Assembly: GCA_031291725.1 (NCBI GenBank)
Contig: JARLIM010000015.1
Coordinates: 124,001 to 188,000 of the forward strand
Source: Acetobacteraceae bacterium
Lineage (GTDB): Bacteria; Pseudomonadota; Alphaproteobacteria; Acetobacterales; Acetobacteraceae
DNA length: 64,000 nucleotides
Direction of reading: 5' to 3'
The notes beneath the pieces are model-generated. The model saw only the letters and a program-made list of their open reading frames with translations, was not told the origin of the DNA and ran no database searches. Positions 38,726 to 47,242 of this stretch are shown in pieces. Both the position numbers and the translations under genes were made by a program. Position 1 is the first letter of the stretch. Each line of letters begins with the position of its first letter.

Positions 38726-39232
38726 ATGTCCGGTACTGACAAGACCACCACCGGCGGCCATACGCTCGCCGATCTGAAGAACCTGGCCGTTGCCACCGCG
38801 GCCGGCGTTGAAGCCACCCCGGTGCGTGAGCCGAAGCGCGACGCGCTGGGCCGCTCCTACGCCACGGGCCGTCGCAAGAACGCGATTGCCCGCGTGTGGA
38901 TCAAGCCGGGCAAGGGCGACATCATCGTCAACGGCAAGCCGGTCGGCGTTTATTTCGCCCGCCCGGTGCTGCGCATGCTGATCACTCAACCTTTCCTGAT
39001 CTCGGATCGCTACAACCAGTTCGACGTGTTCTGCACGACGAATGGCGGCGGTCTGTCCGGTCAGGCGGGTGCGGTTCGCCACGGCATCTCGCGTGCGCTG
39101 ACTCATTACGAGCCGGGCCTGCGCGGCATCCTCAAGATTGCCGGCTTCCTGACCCGCGACAGCCGCGTGGTCGAGCGTAAGAAATACGGTAAGGCCAAGG
39201 CGCGTCGGAGCTTCCAGTTCTCCAAGCGCTGA
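38726..39232 (+). CDS. rpsI: 30S ribosomal protein S9
   Basis: 168 residues. The conserved part (from [20 protein letters not shown]) runs to the canonical FSKR C-terminus, which contacts P-site tRNA. Ahead of it is an N-terminal extension of about 45 residues ([28 protein letters not shown]), as is common in alphaproteobacteria. Followed by a strong terminator at 39256. Confidence 0.96.
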   Translation: MSGTDKTTTGGHTLADLKNLAVATAAGVEATPVREPKRDALGRSYATGRRKNAIARVWIKPGKGDIIVNGKPVGVYFARPVLRMLITQPFLISDRYNQFDVFCTTNGGGLSGQAGAVRHGISRALTHYEPGLRGILKIAGFLTRDSRVVERKKYGKAKARRSFQFSKR

Positions 39233-39255
39233 TCGGCTCCGTCCGGTTGGATACG

Positions 39256-39289
39256 AAAAAGGGTCTGCCGCAGGGCAGGCCTTTTTTTG
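39256..39289 (+). terminator. Intrinsic terminator of rplM-rpsI
   Basis: AAAAAGGGTCTGCC, loop, GGCAGGCCTTTTTTT: a stem with a small bulge followed by T7, 23 bp after the rpsI stop. It also lies just beyond the 3' end of the leftward MFS gene (39297). Confidence 0.92.
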
Positions 39290-39296
39290 TTGCCCT

Positions 39297-40511
39297 CTAC
39301 GCCTTGGCCAATCTCCGGCTCACCATCCAATTGGCGGCAGCTCCCGCGAACATAATCAGCGTGGTGGCCAGAAACACCGAGCGCATGCCGAAATGCCCCC
39401 CCACGAAGCCGCCCATCAGCGGGCCGATCACCTGGCCGGCATATTGGGCCGAGGTGCTGTAGCCCAGGATCGTCCCGGCGGCCCCCGGCGGGACGTTGTG
39501 GCGGATAGTGGCGCTCACCGCTGGCATGATCCCGGCTAGCGACATGCCCATCAGGCAGCGCAGCGCGATCAACTGCCAACTGGCCGCAACGAAAGCCTGT
39601 GGGATCAGCAACAGACCGCACACGGCAAGACACATCACAATCACATTCCACGGCCCAATGCGATCGGCAAGCTTGCCCAGGCGCGGGGCGGTGAAGATGC
39701 TGCCAATCGCCGAGGCCGCCATCACCAGCCCTGCGGTGAACACCACGCGCTCCGGCGGCACCAACTCACCGACATAGACGGTGATGATCGGTTCGATGGA
39801 CATGTTCGCCAGCATCAGCAGCATTGCCGTCACCAGCATGGTGATCACCGGGCGGCGATCCGGCACCATCGCCCAGGCTCCACGCACCACCTTGCGCACA
39901 CCTTTCTCGAACGGCGCCCGGTCTTCGCGGACCAGGAAAGCGGTGCCGAGGAAGGCCAGGAAGATCGCTCCGCCTGCCAAAAAGAACGTCTCGCGCAGCC
40001 CGATCAGACCGGGCAGGGTGCCACCGATCAGCGGGCCGAGCAGGGTGCCTGCCATCACCCCCGTGGACAGCACGCCCAACGCCCACCCGGTGCGCTGCTT
40101 TGGCGTTTGCGTCGCCACCAGCACCACCGCACCGGAGGCGTAACCGCCCAAAATGCCCGCCGCCAGCCGCAACGCCACCAATTGCCAAATATTCTGCGCC
40201 ACCCCGATCAACGACATGCAGATTGCCATCGATAGACAGGCCCGCATCAGGATCAGCTTGCGGCCATACAGATCCGCCACCCGGCCCCAGATCGGTGCCA
40301 TGATGCCTGCGCCCAGAAAGGTGATGCCGAATGAAATGCCGGACCATTCCACAATCGCGGCGTGCCCGGTGACGCCCAATTGCTCCACATAGATCGGCAG
40401 GAACGGCAGCAGCATCGTCATCGCAGCAATCGTGGTGAACGAGCCTGCAAGGCAGACGAACATGTTGATCCGCCAATGCGGCGATTCGTCGCTTATGTCG
40501 GGGTTGGACAT
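39297..40511 (-). CDS. MFS transporter
   Basis: 404 residues with 12 predicted helices. Typical MFS loop motif between helices 2 and 3 (APIWGRVADLYGRKLILM, G-x-x-x-D-R/L-Y-G-R-K) and a second in the C-half (FTAPRLGKLADRIGP). Motif C-like GVMAGTLLGPLIGGTLPG in helix 5 suggests a drug:proton antiporter-type exporter. The substrate is unknown. It lies 14 bp after the cytidine deaminase gene on the same strand, so recA, cytidine deaminase and this gene may share a transcript. Confidence 0.87.
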   Translation of the reverse strand: MSNPDISDESPHWRINMFVCLAGSFTTIAAMTMLLPFLPIYVEQLGVTGHAAIVEWSGISFGITFLGAGIMAPIWGRVADLYGRKLILMRACLSMAICMSLIGVAQNIWQLVALRLAAGILGGYASGAVVLVATQTPKQRTGWALGVLSTGVMAGTLLGPLIGGTLPGLIGLRETFFLAGGAIFLAFLGTAFLVREDRAPFEKGVRKVVRGAWAMVPDRRPVITMLVTAMLLMLANMSIEPIITVYVGELVPPERVVFTAGLVMAASAIGSIFTAPRLGKLADRIGPWNVIVMCLAVCGLLLIPQAFVAASWQLIALRCLMGMSLAGIMPAVSATIRHNVPPGAAGTILGYSTSAQYAGQVIGPLMGGFVGGHFGMRSVFLATTLIMFAGAAANWMVSRRLAKA

Positions 40512-40525
40512 GTCACCATTTCGGG

Positions 40526-40894
40526 TCAGCGCTGATAGGGCAGCGGTAGCAGCTCCGCCACGCTCAGCTTGCGCTCACCCGACACGATCACCCAGGCCGT
40601 CGGCGCGTAATCTGCCAGAAGCTCACGGCATGCCCCGCAGGGGGGGACCACGGCGATGCTTTGCTCCGGCTCATCCGGCTTGGGATGGCGCACGGCCACC
40701 GCTGCGACAATTTTGCCGCCGCCTTCCAGGAGGGCGCCTTCCAAAATGGCGCGGCCCAGGGCAATCGGCTCGGCACAGATCGACAGCCTGCCCACGGTGG
40801 TGCCGAGGTGCAGGCCGGTCCAAATTCGCCCCCGATCGTCACGCAGGGCCGCGGCCACCGTGTGCCAGTGCGGGCGGTGATGCTGTGCAATCAC
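40526..40894 (-). CDS. Cytidine/blasticidin-S deaminase family protein
   Basis: 122 residues as written. The zinc-deaminase motifs are intact: SICAEPIALGRAIL (C-A-E) and PPCGACRELL. Enzymes of this type deaminate (deoxy)cytidine; several small family members act on other nucleosides. The usual N-terminal helix (ALIAAARAVIAQHHRPHWHTV) starts about 14 codons before GTG 40894, in frame, but there is no ATG, GTG or TTG there, only a CTG at 40936 (LDEDDNALIAAARAV). The real start may thus be CTG 40936 just after recA, or the GTG with a shortened helix. Confidence 0.82.
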   Translation of the reverse strand: MIAQHHRPHWHTVAAALRDDRGRIWTGLHLGTTVGRLSICAEPIALGRAILEGALLEGGGKIVAAVAVRHPKPDEPEQSIAVVPPCGACRELLADYAPTAWVIVSGERKLSVAELLPLPYQR

Positions 40895-40964
40895 CGCCCG
40901 TGCCGCTGCGATCAGGGCGTTGTCGTCTTCATCCAGTGGCGTCCCGTGGTGCGGGAGCGGGTGG

Positions 40965-42032
40965 TCATTCGGCAGCTTCTGCGTCCTCGTCGCTCGGGGC
41001 CGCCAGCATCATGTTGGCCACAACGCCGGCCTGATCACGCACCCGCTTTTCGATGGAATCGGCCATTGCCGGGTGATCGCGCAGGAACTGTTTGGCGTTT
41101 TCGCGGCCCTGGCCGATGCGTTGGCTGTCGCAACTGAACCAGGCACCGGATTTTTCCACCACACCCGCCTTCACGCCAAGATCGACCAACTCGCCCACCT
41201 TGCTGATGCCTTCGCCATACATGATGTCGAATTCCACCTGACGGAAGGGCGGGGCCAGCTTGTTCTTGACCACTTTCACCCGCGTCTGGTTGCCCACCAC
41301 GTCGTCACGGTCCTTGATCTGGCCGATGCGACGGATTTCCATGCGGATGGAGGCATAGAATTTCAATGCATTGCCGCCGGTTGTCGTCTCCGGGTTGCCG
41401 AACATCACGCCGATTTTCAGACGGATCTGATTGAGAAAGATCAGCATGGTGTTCGAGCGCGACACACTGCCGGTGATCTTACGCAGCGCCTGACTCATCA
41501 GACGGGCGTGCAGGCCGACATGGCTGTCGCCCATCTCGCCTTCAAGTTCGGCGCGCGGCACCAGGGCAGCGACAGAGTCGATCACCAACACGTCAATGGC
41601 ACCCGAGCGCACCAGCGTGTCGGCAATCTCCAGTGCCTGTTCCCCGGCATCGGGTTGCGAGATCAGCAGATTATCCACATCCACGCCCAGCTTGCGGGCG
41701 TAGATCGGGTCAAGCGCATGCTCGGCATCGATGAAGGCACAGGTGCCGCCGCATTTCTGCGCCTCGGCAATCGCGTGCAGCGCCAAAGTGGTCTTGCCGG
41801 AGCTTTCGGGTCCGTAAATTTCGATAATGCGTCCGCGTGGCAGACCGCCAATGCCCAGCGCCAAATCCAGCCCCAGCGAGCCGGAGGAGATCACCGGAAT
41901 CTGCTCCTCGCCCGCCTTGGCACCCATCTTCATGATCGAGCCCTTGCCAAAGGCGCGCTCGATCTGCGCCATCGCCGCGTCAAGCGCCTTGTTCTTGTCC
42001 ATGGAAACCGGCTCCCGAACTATTTTTGCCAT
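40965..42032 (-). CDS. recA: Recombinase RecA
   Basis: About 355 residues. RecA forms filaments on single-stranded DNA, drives strand exchange and stimulates LexA self-cleavage. Walker [49 protein letters not shown] and loop L2 [28 protein letters not shown] are all intact, and the acidic C-tail ([10 protein letters not shown]) is present. ATG 42032 is used; ATG 42002 ([11 protein letters not shown]) is an equally reasonable start by homology and has GGGAG nine bases upstream. A perfect LexA box lies at 42113-42127. Confidence 0.97.
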   Translation of the reverse strand: MAKIVREPVSMDKNKALDAAMAQIERAFGKGSIMKMGAKAGEEQIPVISSGSLGLDLALGIGGLPRGRIIEIYGPESSGKTTLALHAIAEAQKCGGTCAFIDAEHALDPIYARKLGVDVDNLLISQPDAGEQALEIADTLVRSGAIDVLVIDSVAALVPRAELEGEMGDSHVGLHARLMSQALRKITGSVSRSNTMLIFLNQIRLKIGVMFGNPETTTGGNALKFYASIRMEIRRIGQIKDRDDVVGNQTRVKVVKNKLAPPFRQVEFDIMYGEGISKVGELVDLGVKAGVVEKSGAWFSCDSQRIGQGRENAKQFLRDHPAMADSIEKRVRDQAGVVANMMLAAPSDEDAEAAE

Positions 42033-42112
42033 CGTCGTCCCGCCTTTTGCTCTCGACTCTCTCACACTGAAGATCGGAGCCGCAACCGCACGTCGCGCGG
42101 CGTTAAGGAATT

Positions 42113-42127
42113 GTTCGATATATGTTC
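42113..42127. promoter_or_regulatory. LexA (SOS) box upstream of recA
   Basis: GTTC-GATATAT-GTTC, an exact match to the alphaproteobacterial LexA operator, 80 bp upstream of the recA start, in the expected place to repress its promoter. Confidence 0.9.
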
Positions 42128-42160
42128 GATCATCGCCTGCGATGGAAGAACAAAAAGTGA

Positions 42161-43794
42161 TCAAGCTGCATTTTTGCTATCTCCGTCCACCAAACGCGCC
42201 ACTGCCTGCACCAATTCGGCGAGGCTGTAGGGCTTGGCGAGAAAGAGCGTATCAGGATCGGTAATCTCCTGGGAATTCTGGGTTTCTGCGTATCCCGAAA
42301 CCAGAATGACGGGCAAATGGGGACAGGTGGTGTGCTGTCGGACGGCTTGGGCGAGGGCAATGCCGTCCATGCCCGGCATCACCAGATCCGTGACCAATGC
42401 GATTGCCCGAGTGGGCACATTTTGCAGCGACTCGAGTGCCGAGTCGCCGCAATCAGCCTCCAGTACCTCCCACCCGGCGCGTCGCAACGCGCGCGCGGCA
42501 AGGCGGCGGACGGCATCCTCATCATCGACGAGCAGCACCACGCCCTGATGTTGGCGTGGCAGGTTGAGTGGTGGCGGTGTGGCTTTGGCCGGGGGGGCTC
42601 AGGCAGTGCCTCCTCGGCCCCATCCCACCGCGGCAGATAAATGCGAAAGCTGGTGCCGCGCCCGGCCTCGCTGTCCACCGCCAGAAAGCCATCCGATTGG
42701 CGGATGATGCCGTGCACGGTGGACAGCCCCAACCCGCTGCCGCCGCGTTCACGCTTGGTTGTGAAGAACGGGTCGAAAATGCGCGGCAGCACCTCCGGCG
42801 GTATGCCCTGGCCGGTGTCTTGCACCTCGATCATCACGTAGCGGCCGGGCGGGATGGTCTCCGCGCCATGCAGCATCGGGCGGTAGAGCGTAATGTGGCC
42901 ACTGCGCAATGTGAGGTCGCCACCTTTCGGCATCGCGTCGCGCGCATTGACGGCCAGATTGATCAGCACCTGATCCAACTGCGTCGGGTCTGCCCGTACC
43001 CGCCGGCCGGGCTGTTCGAGGGCGAGCAGCAGGCGGATTTGCCCACCGAGCAGACGTCGCAGCAGACCGCAGACATGTTCAATGGCGGCATTGACCGCAA
43101 TCACCTTCGGCTCCAGCCGCTGTTGACGACCAAAGGCGAGCAGTTGGCGCACCAAGGCGGCCCCACGTTGAGCGCTGTCCTGGATTTGGGCGGCGTCCTC
43201 CCGTGTCTCCCCCTCGGCCTCACGGGAGAGAATGCCGTCCGCCGCGCCCAGAATGGCGGTGAGCAGATTGTTGAAATCATGCGCAATGCCGCCCGCCAAT
43301 TGCCCGGTTGCCTGAAGCTTCTGGCTGTGGGCCAGCCGCGCTTCCAATTGGCGCTGTTCAGTGAGATCGACAAAGCGCAGCACAGCGCCGCCGCTTGCCG
43401 TGGCGCTGCCGTGTCGCAAAGGCAGGAATATCACCCGCACCTCGGCGTCCTCCGCCAGTGAGAGCGCGGAGGTGAAACTGCAAGCGGTGCAAGGCTGGGC
43501 CTGCAAGGCGGCGTGCAAGGCGCGCCAAGCCGCCTCCCGCAGGCTCGGGGGAAACAATGCCACCGCCCTGCTGCCACGCTCCGGCAATCGCCCGCCTATC
43601 ATCGCAGCCAAGGCCGCATTGCCCCGCATCAGTTGGCCTTGTGCATCAATGGCACAGGCCGGGCCTGCCGCGTCATCCAAGGCCAGGGCGGCGAGCGGGT
43701 CGGCGAGATCGGCCAGACGTGCGAGCGGGGAGGCTGATAGGGCATGCAGCCACGCATGCCAACGTTGCCACAGATGCTGGAGCATGGCCTTCAT
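42161..43794 (-). pseudogene. cckA: CckA-like hybrid histidine kinase, split by a 1-base frameshift
   Basis: The kinase part starts at ATG 43794 (overlapping flhB as ATGA): a PAS-like segment (about 40-150), HisKA with LAGGIAHDFNNLLTAILGAADGIL (phospho-His near 172) and a HATPase domain (INLAVNARDAMPKGG, VQDTGQGIPP, GGSGLGLSTVHGII). The receiver domain (MVLLVDDEDAVRRLAARAL, phospho-Asp in VTDLVMPGMDG, KPYSL) lies downstream in another frame (42161-42541). The switch occurs at a run of seven G/C (42591-42597); one more base would join them into a 544-codon hybrid kinase. No membrane helices precede the PAS domain, unlike standard CckA. It could be a sequencing slip, a real mutation or a functional two-part product. 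Confidence 0.85.
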
Positions 43795-44852
43795 GCGCCC
43801 ACCCGTCGTGCCGGACGCAGTCGCCACACATAGGCAATCAATTCCGCCACCGCCTGGAAATGCTCGGCTGGCACTTCTGAATCAAGCGGCAATGGGTAGA
43901 GCGCGCGGGCGAGGGGCGGGTTGGCGATCAGCGGCACACCCGCGTTGCGCGCCACGTCGCGAATGCGCGCCGCCACCTCGTCCACCCCCTTGGCGATAAT
44001 GCGCGGTGCGCCGCCCTGGCCGCGCTCATAGGCGAGGGCGACGGCATAGTGCGTGGGGTTCGTCACCACGAGAGTGGCTTTCGGCACCGCCTGCAGCATG
44101 CGGCGCTTGGCGCGTTGCAGGCGCATTTGCTTGATCCGGCCTTTAACATGCGGGTCGCCCTCGCTCTCGCGCGCTTCGTCCCGCAGATCTTGCCGTGTCA
44201 TCCGCAATGAGGCGTGAAAACGCAGATGCGTGCGCAGTATATCAACCGCAACCACCGCCGTCTGGACCGTTAAAACCGCGATCGCCACGGCCATGACCCG
44301 GTCCTGCAGTTTTTCGGAAAAAGTCACGGGTGTCCAAAACAGGCTTTGCGACAGCATCGGCAGCATGCCGCGCAACACGCCCCAGGCGAGGAAACCCATG
44401 ACGGTGATTTTGAGCAATGCAAGCCCGGTATCGGCCAGCTTCTCTCGGCTCAGCAAACGGCCAAGGCCGGTGCGCGGATCGATGCGCGAGATATCCGGCA
44501 TCAGAGCCTGTGGACGCAGGAGAAACCGGGTCTGGCCGAACACCGCAACACAGGCCGCCAGCACGGCGGCGACACAGAAGGGCCACACCAACTGCAACAC
44601 CACCCGCCCCGCCAGGGCCAGGGCAGCTTGCGCGTCAAGCAGATGTGCGCTGCCCAGCATCCTGGTCAGGATCGCCACGTTCGGCCGCGCCATACCTGGC
44701 AAGACCGCACCGAGCAAGGCTGCTGCTGCCACCAATACGGCCAATCCGGCGGCTTCGCGAGAGAGTGGGGCCTGTCCATCGTCACGCGCCTGTTGCAGTC
44801 GCCTGGCGGAGGCGGCTTCGGTGCGATCCTCGCGCTCGCTTTCCCCCGCCAT
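43791..44852 (-). CDS. flhB: Flagellar type III export protein FlhB
   Basis: 353 residues. FlhB is the export-gate switch protein. Four membrane helices lie in the N-terminal 210 residues; the cytoplasmic domain has the autocleavage motif VTNPTHYAVAL (Asn near 265), then APRIIAKGVDEVAARIRDVARNAGVPL and NPPLARALY. N-terminal charged, disordered start (GESEREDRTEAASARRLQQAR) is typical. fliR precedes it by 3 bp and the kinase gene overlaps by 4 bp. Confidence 0.95.
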   Translation of the reverse strand: MAGESEREDRTEAASARRLQQARDDGQAPLSREAAGLAVLVAAAALLGAVLPGMARPNVAILTRMLGSAHLLDAQAALALAGRVVLQLVWPFCVAAVLAACVAVFGQTRFLLRPQALMPDISRIDPRTGLGRLLSREKLADTGLALLKITVMGFLAWGVLRGMLPMLSQSLFWTPVTFSEKLQDRVMAVAIAVLTVQTAVVAVDILRTHLRFHASLRMTRQDLRDEARESEGDPHVKGRIKQMRLQRAKRRMLQAVPKATLVVTNPTHYAVALAYERGQGGAPRIIAKGVDEVAARIRDVARNAGVPLIANPPLARALYPLPLDSEVPAEHFQAVAELIAYVWRLRPARRVGA

Positions 44853-44855
44853 GCT

Positions 44856-45638
44856 CTATTGTCCCGGCAAGGTGGTCAGCACATTGCGAGCCGAGCCAAT
44901 CCAGGCATCGAGCAGCGGTGGTGCCAACAGCCCAAGCAGTGCAACTCCGCCGAGTAATTGGCCGGGGGCGGCGGCAAAATGCAGCTGTAGATGCGGCACC
45001 AGCCGACCGATCAATGCCAGAGCTGTGTGGTAGACCAGTCCTGCCAGCAGAAATGGTGTTGCCAACCGCAAGGCGAGTGCGAAGGAGAGTCCCACGGCCT
45101 GAATCGTCGCCTGCGCACCATCGCCCACCGGAAAGGCATGCCCAGGGGGCAGCAGGGCATAGAGGCCGGATAACGCGGTCAGCGGTGTGCTCCACAGCCC
45201 GGTGATCAGCAACAGTAGCGGGGCGGCGAGACCCAGCATGCGCGATAGCGCGGCGCTGCCGGCGCCCAGAAAAGCGTCGGGTTGGATGACGTTTGTCATG
45301 CCGACCGCCCCGGCGATGATCTGCCCGGCCATTGGCAAGGCCAGCAACACCAGCCGCACCAGCCAGCCAAACCACAGCCCGACAGCGACCTCCCGTACTA
45401 GCATTCCCGCCAGTTCCAACGGGGCCGCCGGCATCGGCGGTACCAATGGTGAGAGCAGGGGGAACAGCAGAACCACCAGGGCAAGCGCGCTGCCCAATCG
45501 GATGGTGGCGGGCGTTTCCGCTTCGCCAAAGCCGGGCAGCAGCATCATCGCAGCACCGAGCCGCGCCAGCAGCAGCAAGGCGGCAAAGCCCCATTGCGGC
45601 AAATCGGCCAGCAAGGCGGCGGTTGGGTCAGCGCTCAT
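44856..45638 (-). CDS. fliR: Flagellar biosynthesis protein FliR
   Basis: 260 residues, about six hydrophobic segments, part of the FliPQR export gate in the basal body. LLLARLGAAMMLLPGFGEAETPATIRLGSALALVVLLFPLL near the start and GQIIAGAVGMTNVIQPDA in the middle are FliR-like. Start overlaps the fliQ stop by 4 bp. fliP and fliO are not in the window. Confidence 0.92.
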   Translation of the reverse strand: MSADPTAALLADLPQWGFAALLLLARLGAAMMLLPGFGEAETPATIRLGSALALVVLLFPLLSPLVPPMPAAPLELAGMLVREVAVGLWFGWLVRLVLLALPMAGQIIAGAVGMTNVIQPDAFLGAGSAALSRMLGLAAPLLLLITGLWSTPLTALSGLYALLPPGHAFPVGDGAQATIQAVGLSFALALRLATPFLLAGLVYHTALALIGRLVPHLQLHFAAAPGQLLGGVALLGLLAPPLLDAWIGSARNVLTTLPGQ

Positions 45639-45907
45639 CCGCCACCTACTTGGATCAGATGATCGAATAAGTGTGTGGTGTAGTCACGCAATGTGGTGAG
45701 CATGAACGGCCCGGCCAGCACCAGCGTGGTGACGATGGCCGCCACTTTCGGCACGAAGGCCAAAGCTGGCTCGTTGATCTGAGTGATCGCTTGGATCAAT
45801 GACATCACCACACCGACCGCCAATCCCACCGCCAGCACTGGGCCGCCGAGCTTGAACAGCACCAGAAACGTGTCGCGCAGCAATTGGGCGAGGTCGGATT
45901 CCTGCAT
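45635..45907 (-). CDS. fliQ: Flagellar biosynthesis protein FliQ
   Basis: 90 residues with two membrane helices (VLFKLGGPVLAVGLAVGVVMSLIQAITQINEPALAFVPK, then VAAIVTTLVLAGPFMLTTLRDY). Component of the FliPQR export gate. ATG 45907 is the family start; the longer frame to 46024 runs into fliE and is not real. Confidence 0.93.
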   Translation of the reverse strand: MQESDLAQLLRDTFLVLFKLGGPVLAVGLAVGVVMSLIQAITQINEPALAFVPKVAAIVTTLVLAGPFMLTTLRDYTTHLFDHLIQVGGG

Positions 45908-45914
45908 GGTGGCC

Positions 45915-46223
45915 TCAAATTGCCATGTGCATGATGTCTTGATAGGCCTGCACCACTTTGTCGCGCACGGCGATGGTGGTTTGCAGCGACAATTCAGCGC
46001 GTGAGACAGCGGTGACGACATCAAGCAGATTGCCTTGCCCGTTGATGGCGGATTTTGCCTGCGTTTCTGCCTGCGCGCTCTGATCGGCCACGCTTTGCAG
46101 CGCGTTGGTGAGCATCGCGCCGAAATTGCCGGTGCTGGGAGATGTGCCGCTCGCGCCGCCTACCTGTTGCATGGCGCGATAGGCCTGCAAGGCGGCGGTG
46201 GGTGTGATCGCTCCTGCTGCCAC
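45915..46223 (-). CDS. fliE: Flagellar hook-basal body protein FliE
   Basis: 102 residues. FliE links the MS ring to the rod. The C-terminal SRAELSLQTTIAVRDKVVQAYQDIMHMAI is diagnostic; FGAMLTNALQSVADQSAQAE precedes it. Lies 14 bp after flgC and 7 bp before fliQ in the leftward unit. Confidence 0.93.
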   Translation of the reverse strand: MAAGAITPTAALQAYRAMQQVGGASGTSPSTGNFGAMLTNALQSVADQSAQAETQAKSAINGQGNLLDVVTAVSRAELSLQTTIAVRDKVVQAYQDIMHMAI

Positions 46224-46237
46224 GGCGGCCTCCTTTT

Positions 46238-46651
46238 CTATTTCAGCATCGCGATGGTGCGGGTCAGCAGCCCGCGCGTGACCTGCATGGCTTGCAAATT
46301 GGCGCTATAGCTGCGCTGGGCGTCACGCATGTCCATCACTTCGACGAAGCTGTTGACGTTGGGCAGGCTGACATAGCCGCGCGCATCGGCGGCCGGGTTT
46401 GACGGGTCGTAACGCTGCGGAAAGGCCGCCGGATCGGTGCCGACTTTCTTCACCTTCACCGCATCCACCCCTGATGCGCGATCAAGCTGATTGGCAAAAC
46501 TGACGGTTTTGCGGCGATAGGGGCTGGCCCCCGGCGTGGAGCCGGTGGTGTCCTGATTGGCGAGATTTTCGGCAATCACCCGCAACCGCGTGGTCTGCGC
46601 CTGCATGCCGCTGGCTGAGATATCGAGCGCCTTTTCCAGATCCATAGCCAT
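46238..46651 (-). CDS. flgC: Flagellar basal-body rod protein FlgC
   Basis: 137 residues. Proximal rod subunit. N-terminal LDISASGMQAQTTRLRVIAENLANQDTTG and C-terminal YVSLPNVNSFVEVMDMRDAQRSYSANLQAM are typical of the FlgC/FlgG family. 11 bp after flgB. Confidence 0.95.
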   Translation of the reverse strand: MAMDLEKALDISASGMQAQTTRLRVIAENLANQDTTGSTPGASPYRRKTVSFANQLDRASGVDAVKVKKVGTDPAAFPQRYDPSNPAADARGYVSLPNVNSFVEVMDMRDAQRSYSANLQAMQVTRGLLTRTIAMLK

Positions 46652-46662
46652 CGATCTCCGTT

Positions 46663-47091
46663 CTATTTGCCGAGCACCATGCGGAACATACCTAGGTATT
46701 TCATATAGATGGCTGTAACAGCCTCATGCTGGGAGTCAGTCTGGGCGATGCGCTCCATTTGTTGGTCCACTGAAATCTGATTGCCATCGGGTGCCTTTTC
46801 GCCGCGTAGCAGGGCGGTGCCTTGGTCAGACGAAATCAGGCCGGGTAGGTGCATCGCGTTGGTCTGCACCGGCGCATCGGGCGGCATTGCCTCAATCGGT
46901 TGGCGCAGATTGGCCCCAAGCACGTCTTCAAACGGCTTCACATCGCGCGCCGCCCAACCCGGCGTATCCGCATTGGCGACGTTTTCTGACAGCACGCCCT
47001 GCCGCGCCCCCAGCCATTGCAGGCGGCGTTCGGCCAAATCGAACAGGCCGAGCCCGGATGCCGGGTCCGCATTCTGTCCGCCAAGGGTCAT
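46663..47091 (-). CDS. flgB: Flagellar basal-body rod protein FlgB
   Basis: 142 residues. Proximal rod subunit: LGLFDLAERRLQWLGARQGVLSENVANADTPGWAARDVKPFE and the C-terminal rod motif. ATG 47091 has GGAGG upstream and gives normal length; an upstream in-frame start at 47286 overlaps the divergent monooxygenase. First gene of the leftward flgB-flgC-fliE-fliQ-fliR-flhB-cckA unit. Confidence 0.93.
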   Translation of the reverse strand: MTLGGQNADPASGLGLFDLAERRLQWLGARQGVLSENVANADTPGWAARDVKPFEDVLGANLRQPIEAMPPDAPVQTNAMHLPGLISSDQGTALLRGEKAPDGNQISVDQQMERIAQTDSQHEAVTAIYMKYLGMFRMVLGK

Positions 47092-47242
47092 TTTTGCCTC
47101 CGCCGCTGCTCGAACAGCAGTATCGCCGCGAGAAGTTAGGAAAGCCTTAACGAAGCTGTGGAATTCTTGCCGCACCCGCAGGAGGTGGTTTGCATGCTGA
47201 TCATCAGGCGCTATCGTTCGATCAAAACCAGGGAGAAATTCC

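Noticed and set aside
40920-42230. 436-codon plus-strand frame opposite recA
   Set aside because: Antisense to recA; composition typical of a shadow frame.
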